From Rhynchospora pubera (taxonomy: Eukaryota; Streptophyta; Magnoliopsida; Poales; Cyperaceae): 64,000 bases of DNA. The notes beneath the pieces are model-generated. The model had not been told where the DNA came from, did no database searches, and saw nothing but the letters and a program-made list of their open reading frames with translations. Positions 33,986 to 48,304 of this stretch are shown piece by piece. A program made the position numbers and the translations under genes. Every line of letters begins with the position of its first letter. Within the stretch, counting starts at the first letter, position 1. The DNA is taken from contig CM051461.1 in NCBI GenBank assembly GCA_028095005.1, forward strand, positions 168,585,144-168,649,143, in the 5' to 3' direction.

Positions 33986-34486
33986 TTCGCCGCCTTCCCA
34001 CAACAGAAGTGATGAAGGCGTTTACTAATAGACCCTTACCAGCATAATTATTGCATGGTTTACTGTTCTAGCCACTTTCATATTGTTAATAGACCAAATT
34101 ACCAATGTGCCAATTTCTTATGTAAATTGTCAAAGGCAAAAGCTTAATTTGTGCTTAATTTGCTACTGTTCTTTTTCGGCTATTTCCTCATATCTTATAT
34201 GGATGTAGGGGCAAATAAGATTGTTATACACGATTTTAACAAATGCTCCAACAACGTATACTACCAGCACAAATTAAGCACTCACATAGACCAAATAAAA
34301 TAAAAATTACACAGCAAAAAGAGGAATTCTAGAGTGAAAATGGAGAAATACCAGAATCCTGAGTTCTTGCATGCTCGAAAAAAATTCTTAGTACAAACAC
34401 TATTGGACAAATAGCACAAACAGTCTAATTTTTTTGTGATGTAAAGAATTAGGCTTAAAGGCAATAAGAGCAAGAGAAATTAGTAC

Positions 34487-34890
34487 CAAATTGAAGGTCT
34501 CGAGGAAATCGTGGCCAACTTGCTTCCGCTACCTAACAACGCCTCCTCTATTTCTCAGCCAAGAGCTCCATATTCTTGCCTCTCTAGTCTGTACTGTCCA
34601 GAACGCTAGATGCAAAAAAATGGACTCCAAGGAAAAACTTGGACTGATTTCGTGCACGAAGAGAGGGGCGAGAGAGGTCGCCGTTATTGCTTTTTTTCTT
34701 TTCCTGTTTTGTCGAGAGAGAGAGAGAGAGATCGCTCGGAGAAATGTGGAACAAAAATAGAAGAAAAAAAGGGGTCGCTGATGAATAGAGTATAGAGAGA
34801 AGCGACGGAAAAATCGAAGCAGACGTCTCGACAGATCGAGAATTTTGATCGACGATCCAGATCGTTTCACTGGGTGGACAAATGATATCA
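34487..34890 (-). promoter_or_regulatory. Probable leader exon and core promoter region of the unrecognised gene
   Basis: On the minus strand a GT donor (TTTG|GTACTAATTT at 34486-34485) closes a pyrimidine-rich leader with a GA/CT run at 34714-34731. A short upstream frame (ATGGAGCTCTTGGCTGAG, then stop) lies near 34560. No coding frame passes through to the donor, so it would be a non-coding first exon. Confidence 0.35.
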
Positions 34891-35315
34891 TCATGACATC
34901 AGCAAATGTACTGTAGAAAAAGACCCTGGAATTGGAGTATTTTTTGATGATTTTTTATTTTGATGATTTTTGATGATGATTAGTTCACATGCCTTGTTTA
35001 TCTGACACTAAAAAATCAGAGGCAATTTATTTGTTATTCACTAATTTTCGGTATAACCTCAGTTAGGTTTTAACGTGCATATTTTGGAAAAATAATTAGC
35101 TGTGTTATTTTGCTAAGGCAATGTAAGTTGTAATTCAGAATGTAGTCCAAGAGGTATTTTATCACTTCATTTATATAGAATCATAAATAGTCGCTTTACA
35201 TGTTGGATTTTGTTTTCTTCTTTTCCTTTTTATGCTTGATGAATTTAGAGTCTGCGCAAGTAATTACCAGAGGAGCTGGAGCAAACTTTTCTTAATGAGG
35301 TGGAAGCATACAGAG
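34891..35315. other. AT-rich transition to the satellite array
   Basis: No gene or recognisable repeat. The first clear satellite motif begins close to 35316. Confidence 0.5.
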
Positions 35316-38300
35316 AGATACGCGTAATTACCATGTATAATCTAATTTTTTTAAATAAATAATGCATGAATCATATTTTTGACAGTATAAATAGTTTAAA
35401 TGTAGATTATTGTGATGAAATAACTTATAATGAATCAGAAACGAATGAAATGCTCAAATGATGCTCAGAATTGAAATATTTCCACTTTATATGTGTAATT
35501 ACCATGTATAATCCAATCTTTTTTTATTAAATAATATATGAAACATATTCTAGACAATATAAAGAGTTTAAATGTAGATTACTGTGATGAAATAACGTAG
35601 AATGAATACAAAAACTATTGAAATGCTCAAATGACGCTCATAATTGCATTATTTGCACTTTATATGCGTAATTACCATGTACAGTAAAATCTTTTTGAAT
35701 AAATAACATATGAATCATATTATAAATAGTATAAAGTGGGTAAATGTACATTATTGTCATTAAATGACTTAAAATAAATCCAGAAACAATTGAAATGCTC
35801 ATATGATGCTCAGAATTTGATTATTTGCAATATACGTAAATTATAATATATAATCAAATCTTTTGAATAAATAGCATATGAATCATATTCTAGACAGTAT
35901 AAAGAGTTAAATGTAGATTGTTGTGATGAAATGACTTAGAATGAATCAAGAAACGATTGAAATTCTCAAATGATGGTCAAAATTGCATTATTTGCACTTT
36001 ATATACGTTACCATGTATAATTCAATAATTCAATCTTTTTTAATAAATAGCATATGAATCATACTCCTGACAGTATAAAGAGTTTAAATGTAGATTATTA
36101 TGATAAAATGACATAGAATGAATCCAGAAACGATTGAAATGCTCAAATAAAGCGTTTAAATGTATATTATTTGCATTTCATATGTGTGTTTACCATTAGA
36201 ATATAATCTTTTTAAATAAATAGCATAAGAATCATATTCTTGATAATATAAAGAATTAAAATGTAGATTATTGTGATGAAATGACAAAGAATGAATCAAG
36301 AAATGATTGAAATGCTCAAATGACGCTCAGAATTGCATTATTTGCAATTTATATGCTTAATTACTTTGTATAATCCAATATTTTTGAATGAACAATATAT
36401 GAATCATATTCTAGACAGTATAAAGAGTTTAAATGTAGATTATTGTGATGAAATGACTTAGAATAAATCCAAAAATAATGCTCAAATGATGCTCAGAATT
36501 GCATTATTTGAATTTTATATGCGTATTTAACTATTTACCGTGTATAATCCAATCATTTTGAATAAATAGCATATGAATCACAATTCTTGACAGTATAAAG
36601 AGTTTAAATGTAGATTATTATGATGAAATGACATAGAATGAATCTAGAAATGATTGAAAAGCTCAAATAATGCTCAGGATTACATTATTTGCACTTTATA
36701 TGCATAATTACCAAGTATAATCCAAACATTTTGAATAAATAGCATATGCAACATATTCTTGATTATATAAAGAGTGTAAGTGTACAATATTGTGATAAAA
36801 TGACTTAGAATAAATTTAGAAACGATTGGAATGCTCATATGATGCTCAGAATTTCATTATTTGCACTAGATATGCGTAATTAACTTGTATAATCCAATCT
36901 TTTTTATTAAATAACATACAAATCATATTCTAGATAATATAAAGCGTTTAAATGTATATTATTGTGATGATATGATTTGGAATGAATCCATAAACGATTG
37001 AAATGCTCAAATGATGCTCAGAATTGCATTATTTGCACTTTATATGCTCAATTATATTGTATAATCCAATATTTTTGAATAAATAATATATGAATCATAT
37101 TCTTGACATTATATAGAGTGTCTTATACATTATTATGATAAAAATGACTTAGAATGAATCCAGAAATGATTGAAATTCTCAAATGATGCTCATAATTGCA
37201 TTATTTGCACTTTATATGCATAATAACCATGTATATAATACAATCTTTTTGAATTCATAACATAAGAATAATATTCTTGACAGTATAAAGAGTATAAATA
37301 TTATTGTGAATATGACTTAGAATGAATCCAGAAACGATTGGAATACTCAAATGATTCTGAGAATTGCATTATTTGCATTTCATATGCGTGTTTACCATTT
37401 ATAATATAATCTTTTTGAATAAATATCATATGAATTATATTCTTGACAATATAAAGAGTTTAAATGTAGATTATTGTGATGAAATGACATGGGATGAATC
37501 AAGAAATGATTAAAATCCTCAAATAATGCTCAGAATTACATTATTTGCACTTTATATGAGTAATTACTAAGTATAATCCAAATATTTTGAATAAATAACA
37601 TATGCAACATATTCTTGATAGTATAAAGAGTGGAAATGTACATTATTGTGATAAAATGTTTCTAAATAAATTTAGAAATGATTGTAATGCTTATGATGCT
37701 CAGAATTTCATTATTACACTAGATATGCGTAATTAACTTGTATAATCGAATCTTTTTTATTAAATAACATATAAATCATATTCTAGACAATATAAAGCGT
37801 TTAAATGTATATTATTGTGATGATATGACTTAGAATGAATCTATAAACGATTGAAATGCTCAAATGATGCTCAGAATTGCATTATTTACACTTTATATGT
37901 GCAATTACCTTGTATAGTCCAGTCTTTTTGAATAAATAGCATATGAATCATATTCTTGACATTTTTTTAGAGATACTAGATAGAGGCCACCTAGTTACAT
38001 ATTCTTGACATTATAAAGAGTGTATTGTAAATTATTGTGATAAAATGACTTAGAATGAATCCAGAAATGATTCAAATTCTCAAATGATGCTTATAATTGC
38101 ATTATTTGCATTTTATGTGCATAATTACCATGCATATTACAATATTTTTGAATTAATAACATATGAATAATATTCCTGACAGTATAAAGAGTGTAATGGT
38201 AATTATTGTGAATAAATGACTTAGAATGAATCCAGAAACGATTGAAATGCTGAAATGATTCTTAGAATTGCATTATTCTTAGAATTGCATTATTTGCATT

Positions 38301-41300
38301 TCATATGCGTGTTTACCATTTATAATATAATCTTTTTGAATAAATCACATATGAATCATATTCTTGACGATATAAAGAGTTTAAATGTAGATTATTATGA
38401 TGAAATGACATAGAATGAATCCAGAAACGATTGAAATGCTCGATTAATGGTAAGAATTACATTATTTGCAATTAATATGAGTAATTACGAAGTATAATCC
38501 AAACATTTTGAATAAATAGCATATGCAATATATTCTTGACAGTATAAAGAGTGTAAATGTACATTATTGTGATAAAATGACTTAGAATAAATTTAGAAAC
38601 GATTGAAATGCTCATATGATGCTCAGAATTTCATTATTTGCACTAGATATGCTTAACTTGTATAATCCAATCTTTTTTATTAAATAACATATAAATCATA
38701 TTCTAGACAATATAAAGCGTTTAAATGTATATTATTGAGATGATATGACATAGAATGAATCCATACACAATGGAAATGCTCAAATGATGCTGGAATTGCA
38801 TTATTTACACTTTATATGCGCAATTACCTTGTATAATCCAATCTTTTTGAATAAATAGTATATGAATCATATTCTTGACATTATAAAGAGTGTATTGTAC
38901 ATTATTGTGATAAAATGACTTAGAATAAATCCAGAAATGATTAAAATTCTCAAATGATGGTTATAATTGCATTATTTGCACTTTATATGCATAATTACCA
39001 TGCATAATACAATCTTTTTGAATTAATAACATATGATTAATATTCCTAATAGTATAAAGGATGTAATGGTTCATTATTGTTAATAAATGACTTAGAATGA
39101 CTACAGAAACGATTGAATTGCTGAAATGATTCTCAGAATTGTATTATTTGCATTTCATATGCGTGTTTACCATTTTTAATATAATCTTTTTGAATAAATA
39201 GCATATGAATCATATTCTTGACAATATAAACAGTTTAAATGTAGATTATTGTGATGAAATGACATAGAATGAATCAAGAAATGATTTAAATGCTCAAATG
39301 ATACTCAGAATTTCATTATTGTCACTTTATATGCGTAATTACTTTGTATAATCCAATATTTTTTAATAAACAATCATATTCTAGACAGTGCAGAGAGTTT
39401 AAATGTAGATTTTTGTGATGAAATGACAAATAATAAATTCAAAAACAATTGAAATGCTCAAATGATGCTTAGAATTGCAATATTTACATTTTATATGAGT
39501 TTTTACGAGGTATAATACAATCTTTTTGAATAAATAGCATATGACTCATATTCTTGATAATATAAAGAGTTTAAATTTAGATCATTATGATGAAATGATT
39601 CAGAATGAATCCAGAAATGATTGAAATGCTCAAATGATGGTCAGAATTGCATTATTTTGCACTTTATGTGTGTAATTACCATGTATAATCCAATATTTTT
39701 AAATAAATAGCATATAAATCATATTTCTGACAGTATAAAGAGTGTAAATGTAGATTATTGTGATTAAAATGACTTAGAATGAAGCAAAAAACGATTGAAA
39801 TGCTCAAATGATGCTCACAATTGCAATATTTCCAATTTATATTCGTAATTACCATGTATAATCCTATGATTTGAATAAATATCATATGAATATTATTTTA
39901 AAAAGTATATAGAGTTTAAATGTAGATTATTGTGAATAAATGAGTTAGAATGAATCCAGAAACGATTGAAATGCTCAAATGATGCTCAGAATTTCATTAT
40001 TTGCACTTTATATACATAAATTCCCTATATAATACAATATTTTTGAATTAATAACATATGAATCATATTATTGACAATATAAAAGAGTGTAATTGTAGAG
40101 TATTGTGAATAAATGACTTAGAATGAATCCAAAAATGATTAAAATGCTCAAATGGTGCTCAGAATTGCATTATTTTAGACAGTATAAAGAGTTTAAATGT
40201 AGACTATTGCGATGAAATGAATTAGAATGAATCAAGAAACGATTGAAATGCTCAAATGATTCTTAGAATTGCATTATTTGCACTACCACATATAACCCAA
40301 ACTTTTTGAATAAATAAAATATGAATCATATTATTGACAGTATAAAGAGTTGAAATGTACATTATTGCGATGAAATGACTTAGAATGAATCTAGGAACGA
40401 TTGAAATGCTCAAATGAAGCTCGTAATTTCATTATTTGCACTTTATATGCCTAATTACCATGTATAATCAAATTATTTTTTTATTAAATAGCATATAAAT
40501 AATTTTCTAGACAATATAAAGAGTTTAAATGTAGATTATTGTGATGAAATGACTCAGTAGGAATCCAGAAAAGATTGAAATCTCAAATGATTCTCAGAAC
40601 TGTATTATTTGCACTTTAAGTGTGTAATTACCATGTATAATCAAACATTTAAAAACAAAATAGCATATGAATCATATTCCTGACAGTATAAAGAGTGTAA
40701 ATGTAGATTATCGTGATTAAAATGACTTAGAATAAAGCCAGAAATGATTGAAATACTCAAATGATATTCACAATTGCAATATTTCCAATTTATATTCGTA
40801 ATTACCATGTATAATCCAATGACTTAGAGTTTAAATGTAGATTATTGTGACTAAATGAGTTAGAATGAATCCAAAAATGATTGAAATGCTCAAATGATAC
40901 TCAGAAATGCGTTATTTGCACTGGATATGCGTAATTACCATGTATAATCCAATCCTTTTGATTAAATAACATATAAATAATATTCTAGACAATATGAAGA
41001 GTTTAAATGGAAATTATTTTGTTGAAATGAGTTAGAACTAGAAGGAATCCAGAAACGATTGAAATGCTCAAATGATTCTCAGAATTACCTTATTTCAACT
41101 TTATATGCGTAATTATCATGTATAATCCAATCTTTATGAATAAATATCATAATAATCATATTCTTGATAATATTATGAGTGTACATTTAGATTATTGTGA
41201 TTAAATGACTAAAGATAAATCTAGAAACGATTCAAATGCTCCTATGATGCTCAAATTCAATTATTTGCACTTTATATGTGTAATTACCTTATATAATCCA

Positions 41301-43896
41301 ATCTTTTTTTATTAAATAACATATAAATCATATTCTATACAAGATAAAGAGTTCAAATGTAAATTATTGTGATGAAATGATTTAGAATGAATCGAGAAAA
41401 GATTGAAATACTTAAATGATTCTCAGAATTGCATTATTTGCATTTATATGCGTAATTACAAAGTATAATCAAAACATTTTGAATAAATAGCATATGTATC
41501 ATATTCTTCACAATATAAAGAGTGTAAATGTAGATTATTGTGATTATGACTTAGGATAAATCTAGAAACGATTGAAATGCTCATATGATACTCAGAATTC
41601 CGTTATTAGCACTAGATATGCGTAATTACCTTGTATAATCTAATTTTTTTTTATTAGATAATATATAAATCATATTCTTGACAATATAAAGTGTTTAAAT
41701 TTATATTATTGTGATGAAATGACTTAGAATGAATCCATAAACGATTAAAATCCTCAAATGATGCTCAGAAATGCATTATTTGCACTTTATATGCGTAATT
41801 ACCATGTATAATCCAATCTTTTTGAATAAATAAGATATGAATCATAGACTGTATACAGAGTTTTAATGTAGATTATTGTGTAGAAATGACTTAGAATGAA
41901 TCCAGAAATGATTGAAATGCTCAAATGAAGCTCAGAATTGCATTATTTGCACTTTATATGCGTAATTACCATATATAATCCAGACTTTTTGAATAAATAG
42001 AATATGAATCATATTCTTCACATTATAAAGAGTGTAAATGTAGATTATTGTGATTAAATAACTTAGGATAAATCTAGAAACAATTGAAATGCTCATATGA
42101 TGCTCATAATTCCATTATTTGCACTAGATATGCGTAAATTACATTGTATTATTCAATCTTTTAGATTAAATAACATATAAATCATATTTTAGACAATATA
42201 AAGCATTTAGATATATATTGTTGTGATGAAATGACTTAGAATGAATCCATAAACGATTGAAATGCTCAAGTGATGCTCAGAATTGCATTATTTTCACTTT
42301 ATATGGGTAATTACCGTGCATAATCCAATCATTTTAAATAAATAGCATATGAATCATATTCTTGACAATATAAATAGTTCAAATATAGATTATTGTGATT
42401 AAATGACTTAGAATAAATCTAGAAACGATTGAAATGCTAAAATGATGCCTAGAATTGCATTATTTGCACTTTATATGAGTAATTATCATGTGTAATCGAA
42501 TCTTTTTGAATCTTGTTTGTGATAGTTTAATGTGTTTAAATGTAGATTATTGTGATTGAATGACTTAGAATGAACCCATAAACGATTAAAATGGTCAAGT
42601 AATGCTCAAAATTGCATGGTTTGCACTTTATATGCGTTATTACCATGTATAATCAAATTATTTTGAATAAATAGCATATGAATCATATTCTTGACAGTAT
42701 AAAGAATGAAAATGTACATTATTGTGAATAAATGACTTAGAATGAATCCAGAAACGATTGAAATGTTCATATGATGCTCAGAATTCCATTATTTGCACAA
42801 GGCATAATTGCAATGTATAATCCAATATTTTTGAATAAGTAACATATAAATCATATTCTAGACAGTATAAAGAGTTTAAATGTACATTATTGTGATAAAA
42901 TGAGTTAGAATGAATCAAGAAACGATTGAAATTCTCAAATGATGGTCAGAAATGCATTATTTGCACTTTATGTTTGTAATTACCATGTATAATCCAATAT
43001 TTCTAAATAAAAAGCATATGAATCATACTCTTTATATTGTGTTTAAAATGACTTAGAATGAAGCCAGAAACGATTGAAATGCTCACAATTGCAATATTTC
43101 CAATTTATAATCGTAAGTACCATGTATAATCAAATGTTTTTGAATAAACAACGTATGAATATTATTCTAGACATTATATAGAGTTTAAATGTAGATTATT
43201 GTGATGAAATGAGTTATAATGAATCCATGAATGATTGAAATACTCAAATGATGCTCATACATTATTCACACTTGATGTGCGTAATTACCCTGTAAAATCC
43301 AATATTTTTTATTAAATAAATATAAATCATATTCTAGACAATATAAAGCATTTAAATGTATGTTATTGTGATGAAATGACTTAGAATGAATCCATAAATG
43401 ATTAAATGCTCAAATGATGGTCAGAATTGCATTAGTTGCTCTTTATATGCATATTTACCATGTATAACACAGTATTTTTGAATAAAAATAGCATATGAAT
43501 CACATTCTTGACAGTATAAAGAGTTTAAATGTGGATCATTGTGATGAAATTATTTAGAATGAATTCATAAATGATTGAAATGCTCGAATGATGGTCAGAA
43601 TTGCATTATTAGTACTTTATGTGTTCCAAAATTTCTCCTTTACCAGAAGTGTCCAACTAATTGCCTTGTATAATCCAATATTTTTAAATAAAGAGCATAT
43701 GAATCATATTCTTGACAGTATAAAGAGTGTAAATATTGATTATTGTGATTAAAAAAACTTACAATGAAGCCAAGAACGATTGAAATGCTCAAATGATGCT
43801 CACAATTGCAATATTTCTAATTTATATTTGTAATTACCATGTATAATCCAATTTTTCGAATAAATAACAAATGAATATTATTCTAGACTGTATATC
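35316..43896. repeat. Tandem satellite, about 172-bp monomer, block 1
   Basis: Roughly fifty head-to-tail units carry the motifs AATGACTTAGAATGAATCCA, GATTGAAATGCTCAAATGAT, TGCATTATTTGCACTTTATA, TGCGTAATTACCATGTATAA and CATATGAATCATATTCTTGA in this order. Spacing between successive copies of the second motif is mostly 170-180 bp. Units differ from each other by many substitutions and small indels, and some are truncated or chimeric. No unit has coding capacity. Length and tandem arrangement are those of plant satellite DNA; whether it is centromeric, subtelomeric or interstitial cannot be told here. Confidence 0.95.
37962..37998 (-). mobile_element. 37-bp retroposed fragment with 12-bp target duplication
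   Basis: A foreign 37-bp segment interrupts a monomer. It is flanked by the exact 12-bp repeat ATATTCTTGACA (37950-37961 and 37999-38010) that is single in other monomers. It starts with seven T on the plus strand, so on the minus strand it ends in a short A tail. This is the structure of an extremely 5'-truncated LINE or SINE insertion. The source family is not known. Confidence 0.8.
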
Positions 43897-43899
43897 TAA

Positions 43900-45068
43900 C
43901 ACTGTTTTTGGTTAAGAGGTAAAGAGTGGGAGGGGACAGAATTAAAGGAGAAATTTAGAAGTTGTTCGCGTTTGGATGGAAGGGAATGAGGGAGATAATA
44001 TATTTTCGAGGGGAACATTTTTTACGGAAGTTTTCTATTTTTCACAAAATTGTTCTCCTCCAAATCGGAGGAGAATGGAAGGAAAGGAAAATCACGAATA
44101 TGAGATGGACAGAAATGCCGCCTTGTTTCTTCCTAGCGAAACTTCTTCCTTTCGCTCTCCACATCTCCTTTTTTGCTCTTGCTCTCCACAGCACTCCTAT
44201 TTCTTTCTGTGAACTCCTCGTGCAACTTTCTGTTAGCCCTCTTTTTCTTCTGACTCTTGAATTTCCAAAATTGCGGTTGAGAAATTCAAATCGGCATATT
44301 TGTTAAATACTGACAAGTACAAAAGTTCTGAGTTCAAATCAGCACAATTAGTAAATTCTCAAATATTGATATTTTTAATAGTATTATACATTTATTTCAT
44401 ATATCTCAAATTGGAGCATAGTTTCATACCGTAGTACTATGTTTTTATTTGCATGACGGTATTACTAATTTCTCAAATTTTGATACCTTAACCATTTGAT
44501 TGATAATTTTACCAAGCTACTTACACAATTTGGCTGATTATTTTTTTTAACAAATGCTTTGTGTATACTAAATTTCTACCAATTGTTAGGTGCTGAAAGA
44601 GGAGGGCCACTACAAGATCGGATTTGAATCGATAGTTTCTGTTATTTCTGGAGTTTGAGATAAATTTTTAGAGGCTTCGATGCAATTAGCCCACTTGTTT
44701 TATGTACAGAATATTAAAATATTTTAATGCCTTTGAATGTGTCTTTTGAGAAATTAATTGTTCTGTAACATAGGAACATTGGTTTATCTATGAATACCAT
44801 GAATTTTCTACCACTAATGTTTTACGAGATGAATAGAATTGAGTTTAAAGAGTTAAAGGGTAAATAAGTCAATTGTAGCTATTTCACCTTCGTTCAATCA
44901 ATCCATCCAAACAAGAAATAGGAAGGAAAAGTAAAAAAAAACTTTCCCTACTTTTAATTCATCCAAACAAGAGAAAGTAAAATAATTCCCCTTCCTATTC
45001 CATGCCATCCCTTTCCTCTTTATATTTTACTTTCTTTCCCATTCTTTAACTCCAAACCAAACACAGTG
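43900..45068. mobile_element. PIF/Harbinger-like non-autonomous element in the satellite
   Basis: A 1169-bp segment without satellite similarity splits a monomer. Its ends are imperfect inverted repeats (CACTGTTTTTGGTTAAGAGG on the left; CCAAACCAAACACAGTG on the right), and TAA flanks both sides (43897-43899 and 45069-45071), the TWA duplication typical of Harbinger elements. Frames inside (for instance 43962-44306) resemble no transposase. It is probably a deletion derivative moved in trans. Confidence 0.8.
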
Positions 45069-45071
45069 TAA

Positions 45072-48000
45072 AGGTAGATTATTGTGATGAAACGAGTTAG
45101 AATGAATCCAGAAACGATTGAAATGCTCAAATGATGCTCAGAATTGCATTATTTGCACTTTACATGCGTAATTACCAAGTATAATCTAAACTTTTTGAAT
45201 AAATAGAATATGAAATCATATTCTTCACATTATAAAAAGTGTAAATGTAGATTATTGTGAATAAATTACTTAGGATAAATCTAGAAACAATTGAAATGCT
45301 TCTATGATGCTCATAATTCCATTATTTGCACTAGATATGCGTAATTACCTCGTATTATGCAATCTTTTTTCTTAAATAACATATAAATCATATTCTAGAC
45401 AATATAAAGTGTTTAAATTTATATTATTGTGATGAAATGACTTAGAATGAATCCATTAACGATCGAAATGATCAAATGATGCTCAGAATTGCATTATTTG
45501 CACTTTATATGCGTAATTACCATGTATAATCTAATCTTTTTGAACAAATTAAATATGAATAATATTTAGACAGTATAAAGAGTTTAAATGTAGATTATTG
45601 TGATGAAATGACTTAGAATGAATACAGAAACGAATGGAATTCTCAAATGATGCTCAGAATTGCATTATTCGCACTTTATATACGTAATTACCATGTATAA
45701 TCCAATATTTTTTAATAAATAACATATAAATAATATTATAGACAATATAAAGAGTTAATGTCGATTATTGTGATGAAATTACATAGAATGAATCCAAAAA
45801 CGATTGAAATGCTCAAATGATGCTCAGAATTGCATTTTTGAATAAATAGTATATGAATCATATTCATGACTGTATAAAAATTGTAATTGTAGATTATTGT
45901 GATTTAATGACTTAGGATAAATTTAGGAACTATTGAAATACTCATAAGATGCACTGAATTTCATTATTTGCAATTTATATACGTAATTATCTTGTATAAT
46001 ACAATATTTTTGTAAGAAACATATAAATAATATTCTAGACAATACAAAGAGTTTAAATAAAAATAAGTGTGATGAAATCATTTCGAATAAATCCATAAAC
46101 GATTGAAATTCTCAAATGATGCTCAGAAATGCATTATTTGCATTTTATATGCATAATTACCATGTATAATTTATTTTTTTATTAAAACATATAAATATTC
46201 TAGACAATATAAAGAGTTTAAATGTAAATTATTGTGAGGAAATGACTTAGAAGGAATCCAGAAACATTTGAAATGCTCAAATAATTCTCAGAACTGCTTT
46301 ATCTCCACTTTATATTCGTAATTACCATGTATAATCCAATCTTTTTGAATAAATATCATATGAATCATATTCTTGATAATATTATGAGTTTACATTTAGA
46401 TTATTGTGATTAAATGACTTAGGATAAATCTACAAACGATTGATGCTCGAATTCCATTATTTACTTACCTTGTATAATCCAATATTTTTTTTATTAAATA
46501 ACATATAAATCACATTCTAAACAATATAAAGAGTCTAAAAATAGATTATCGTGCTGAAATGACATAGAATGAATGCACAAATGATTGAAATGCTCAAATA
46601 ATGCTCAGAATTGCATTATTTGCACTTTATATGCGTAATTACCTTGTACAATCCAATATTTTTGAATAAAGAGCATATGAATCATATTCTAGACAGTATA
46701 AAGATTTTAAATGTTGATTATTGAGATGAAATGGCATAGAATGAATCCAGAAATTATTGAAATGCTCAAATTATGTTCAGAATTGAATTATTTGCACTTT
46801 ATATGCCTAACTACCATGCATAATCCAATCAATTTGAATAAATAGCATATGAATCATATATTATTGACAATATAAAGAGTTTAAATGTAGATTATTGTGA
46901 TTACATGACTTAGAATAAATCTATAAACGAATGAATTGCTTAAATGATGCTCATAATTGCATTATTTGCACTTTATATGCGTAATTACCACGTATGATCC
47001 AATTTTTTTGGATTAAATAGTATATGAATCATATTCTTGACAGTATGAAGAGTGTAAATGTAGATTATTGTGTTTAAATGACTTTGGATAAATCTTGAAA
47101 CAATTGGAATGCTCAAATGATGCTATGAATTGATTTTTTTTGCACTTTATATGCGTAGTTTCCAAGTATAATCCAATCTTTTTGAATAAATAGCATATGA
47201 ATCATATTCTTGACAATATAAATAGTGTAAATATAGATTATTGTGATTAAATTACTCAGGATAAATCTAGAAATGTTTGGAATGCTCATATGATGCTCAT
47301 AATTACTTTATTTGCAATTTATATGCGTAATTACTTTGTATAATCTAATCTTTTTCACTAAATAATATATAAATCATATTCTTGAAAATATGAAGAGTTT
47401 AAATGTATATTATTGTGATGAAATGACTTAGAATGAATCTAGAAACGATTGAAATGCTCAGAAATGCATTATTTGCACTTGATATGCGTAATTACCTTGT
47501 ATAATCCAATCTTTTTTATTAAATAACATATAAATCGTATTATAGACAAAATAAAGCATTTAAATATAGATTATTGTGATGAAATAACTTATAATGAATC
47601 CATAAACAATTGAAATGCTTAAATGATAGTCAGAATTGCATTAGTTGCTCTATATATGTGGAATTACCATGTATAATCCAATCTTTTTTATTAAATAAAA
47701 TTTAAATAATATTCTAGACAATATGAAGAGTTTAAATGAAATTATTGTGATGAAATGACTTAGAAGGAATCCAGAAACGATTGAAATGCTGAAATGATTC
47801 TCAGAATTGCTTTATTTCCACTTTATATGCGTAATTACCATGTATAATAAAATCTTTTTGAAAAAAATATCATATGAATCATATTCTTGAGAGTATTAGG
47901 AGTCTAAATGTAGATTATTTGTTATTAAATGACTTAGAATAAATTAAGAAACTTTCGAAATGCTCATATGATGCTCGAATTCCATTATTTGCACTTTATA

Positions 48001-48304
48001 TGTGTAATTACCTTATATAATCCAATATTTTTTTATTAAATAACATATAAATCGTATTCTAGACAATACAAAGAGTTTAAAAATATATTATTGTGATGAA
48101 ATGACTTAGAATGAATCCAGAAATGATTGAAATGCTCAGAATTGGATTATTTGCACTTTATATGCATAATTACCATGTATAATCCAATCTTTTTGACTAA
48201 ATATAGCATATGAATCATATTCTTGGAAGTATAAGTAGTGCAAATGTAGATTATTGTGATCAAATCGTTTAGAATAAATCTAGAAACGATTGAAATGTTC
48301 ATAT
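45072..48304. repeat. Tandem satellite, block 2
   Basis: Continuation of the same head-to-tail array of about 172-bp units after the Harbinger-like insertion, about 19 units. It ends at the CATAT target site of the LTR element. Confidence 0.95.

Noticed and set aside
44000..44306. 114-codon frame in the Harbinger-like element as transposase
   Set aside because: It has no DDE-type motif and no resemblance to PIF transposases; composition is that of a chance frame.
35316..48304. CRISPR-like array
   Set aside because: Units are about 172 bp, diverged throughout, with no short identical repeats and unique spacers, and the genome is eukaryotic. It is satellite DNA.
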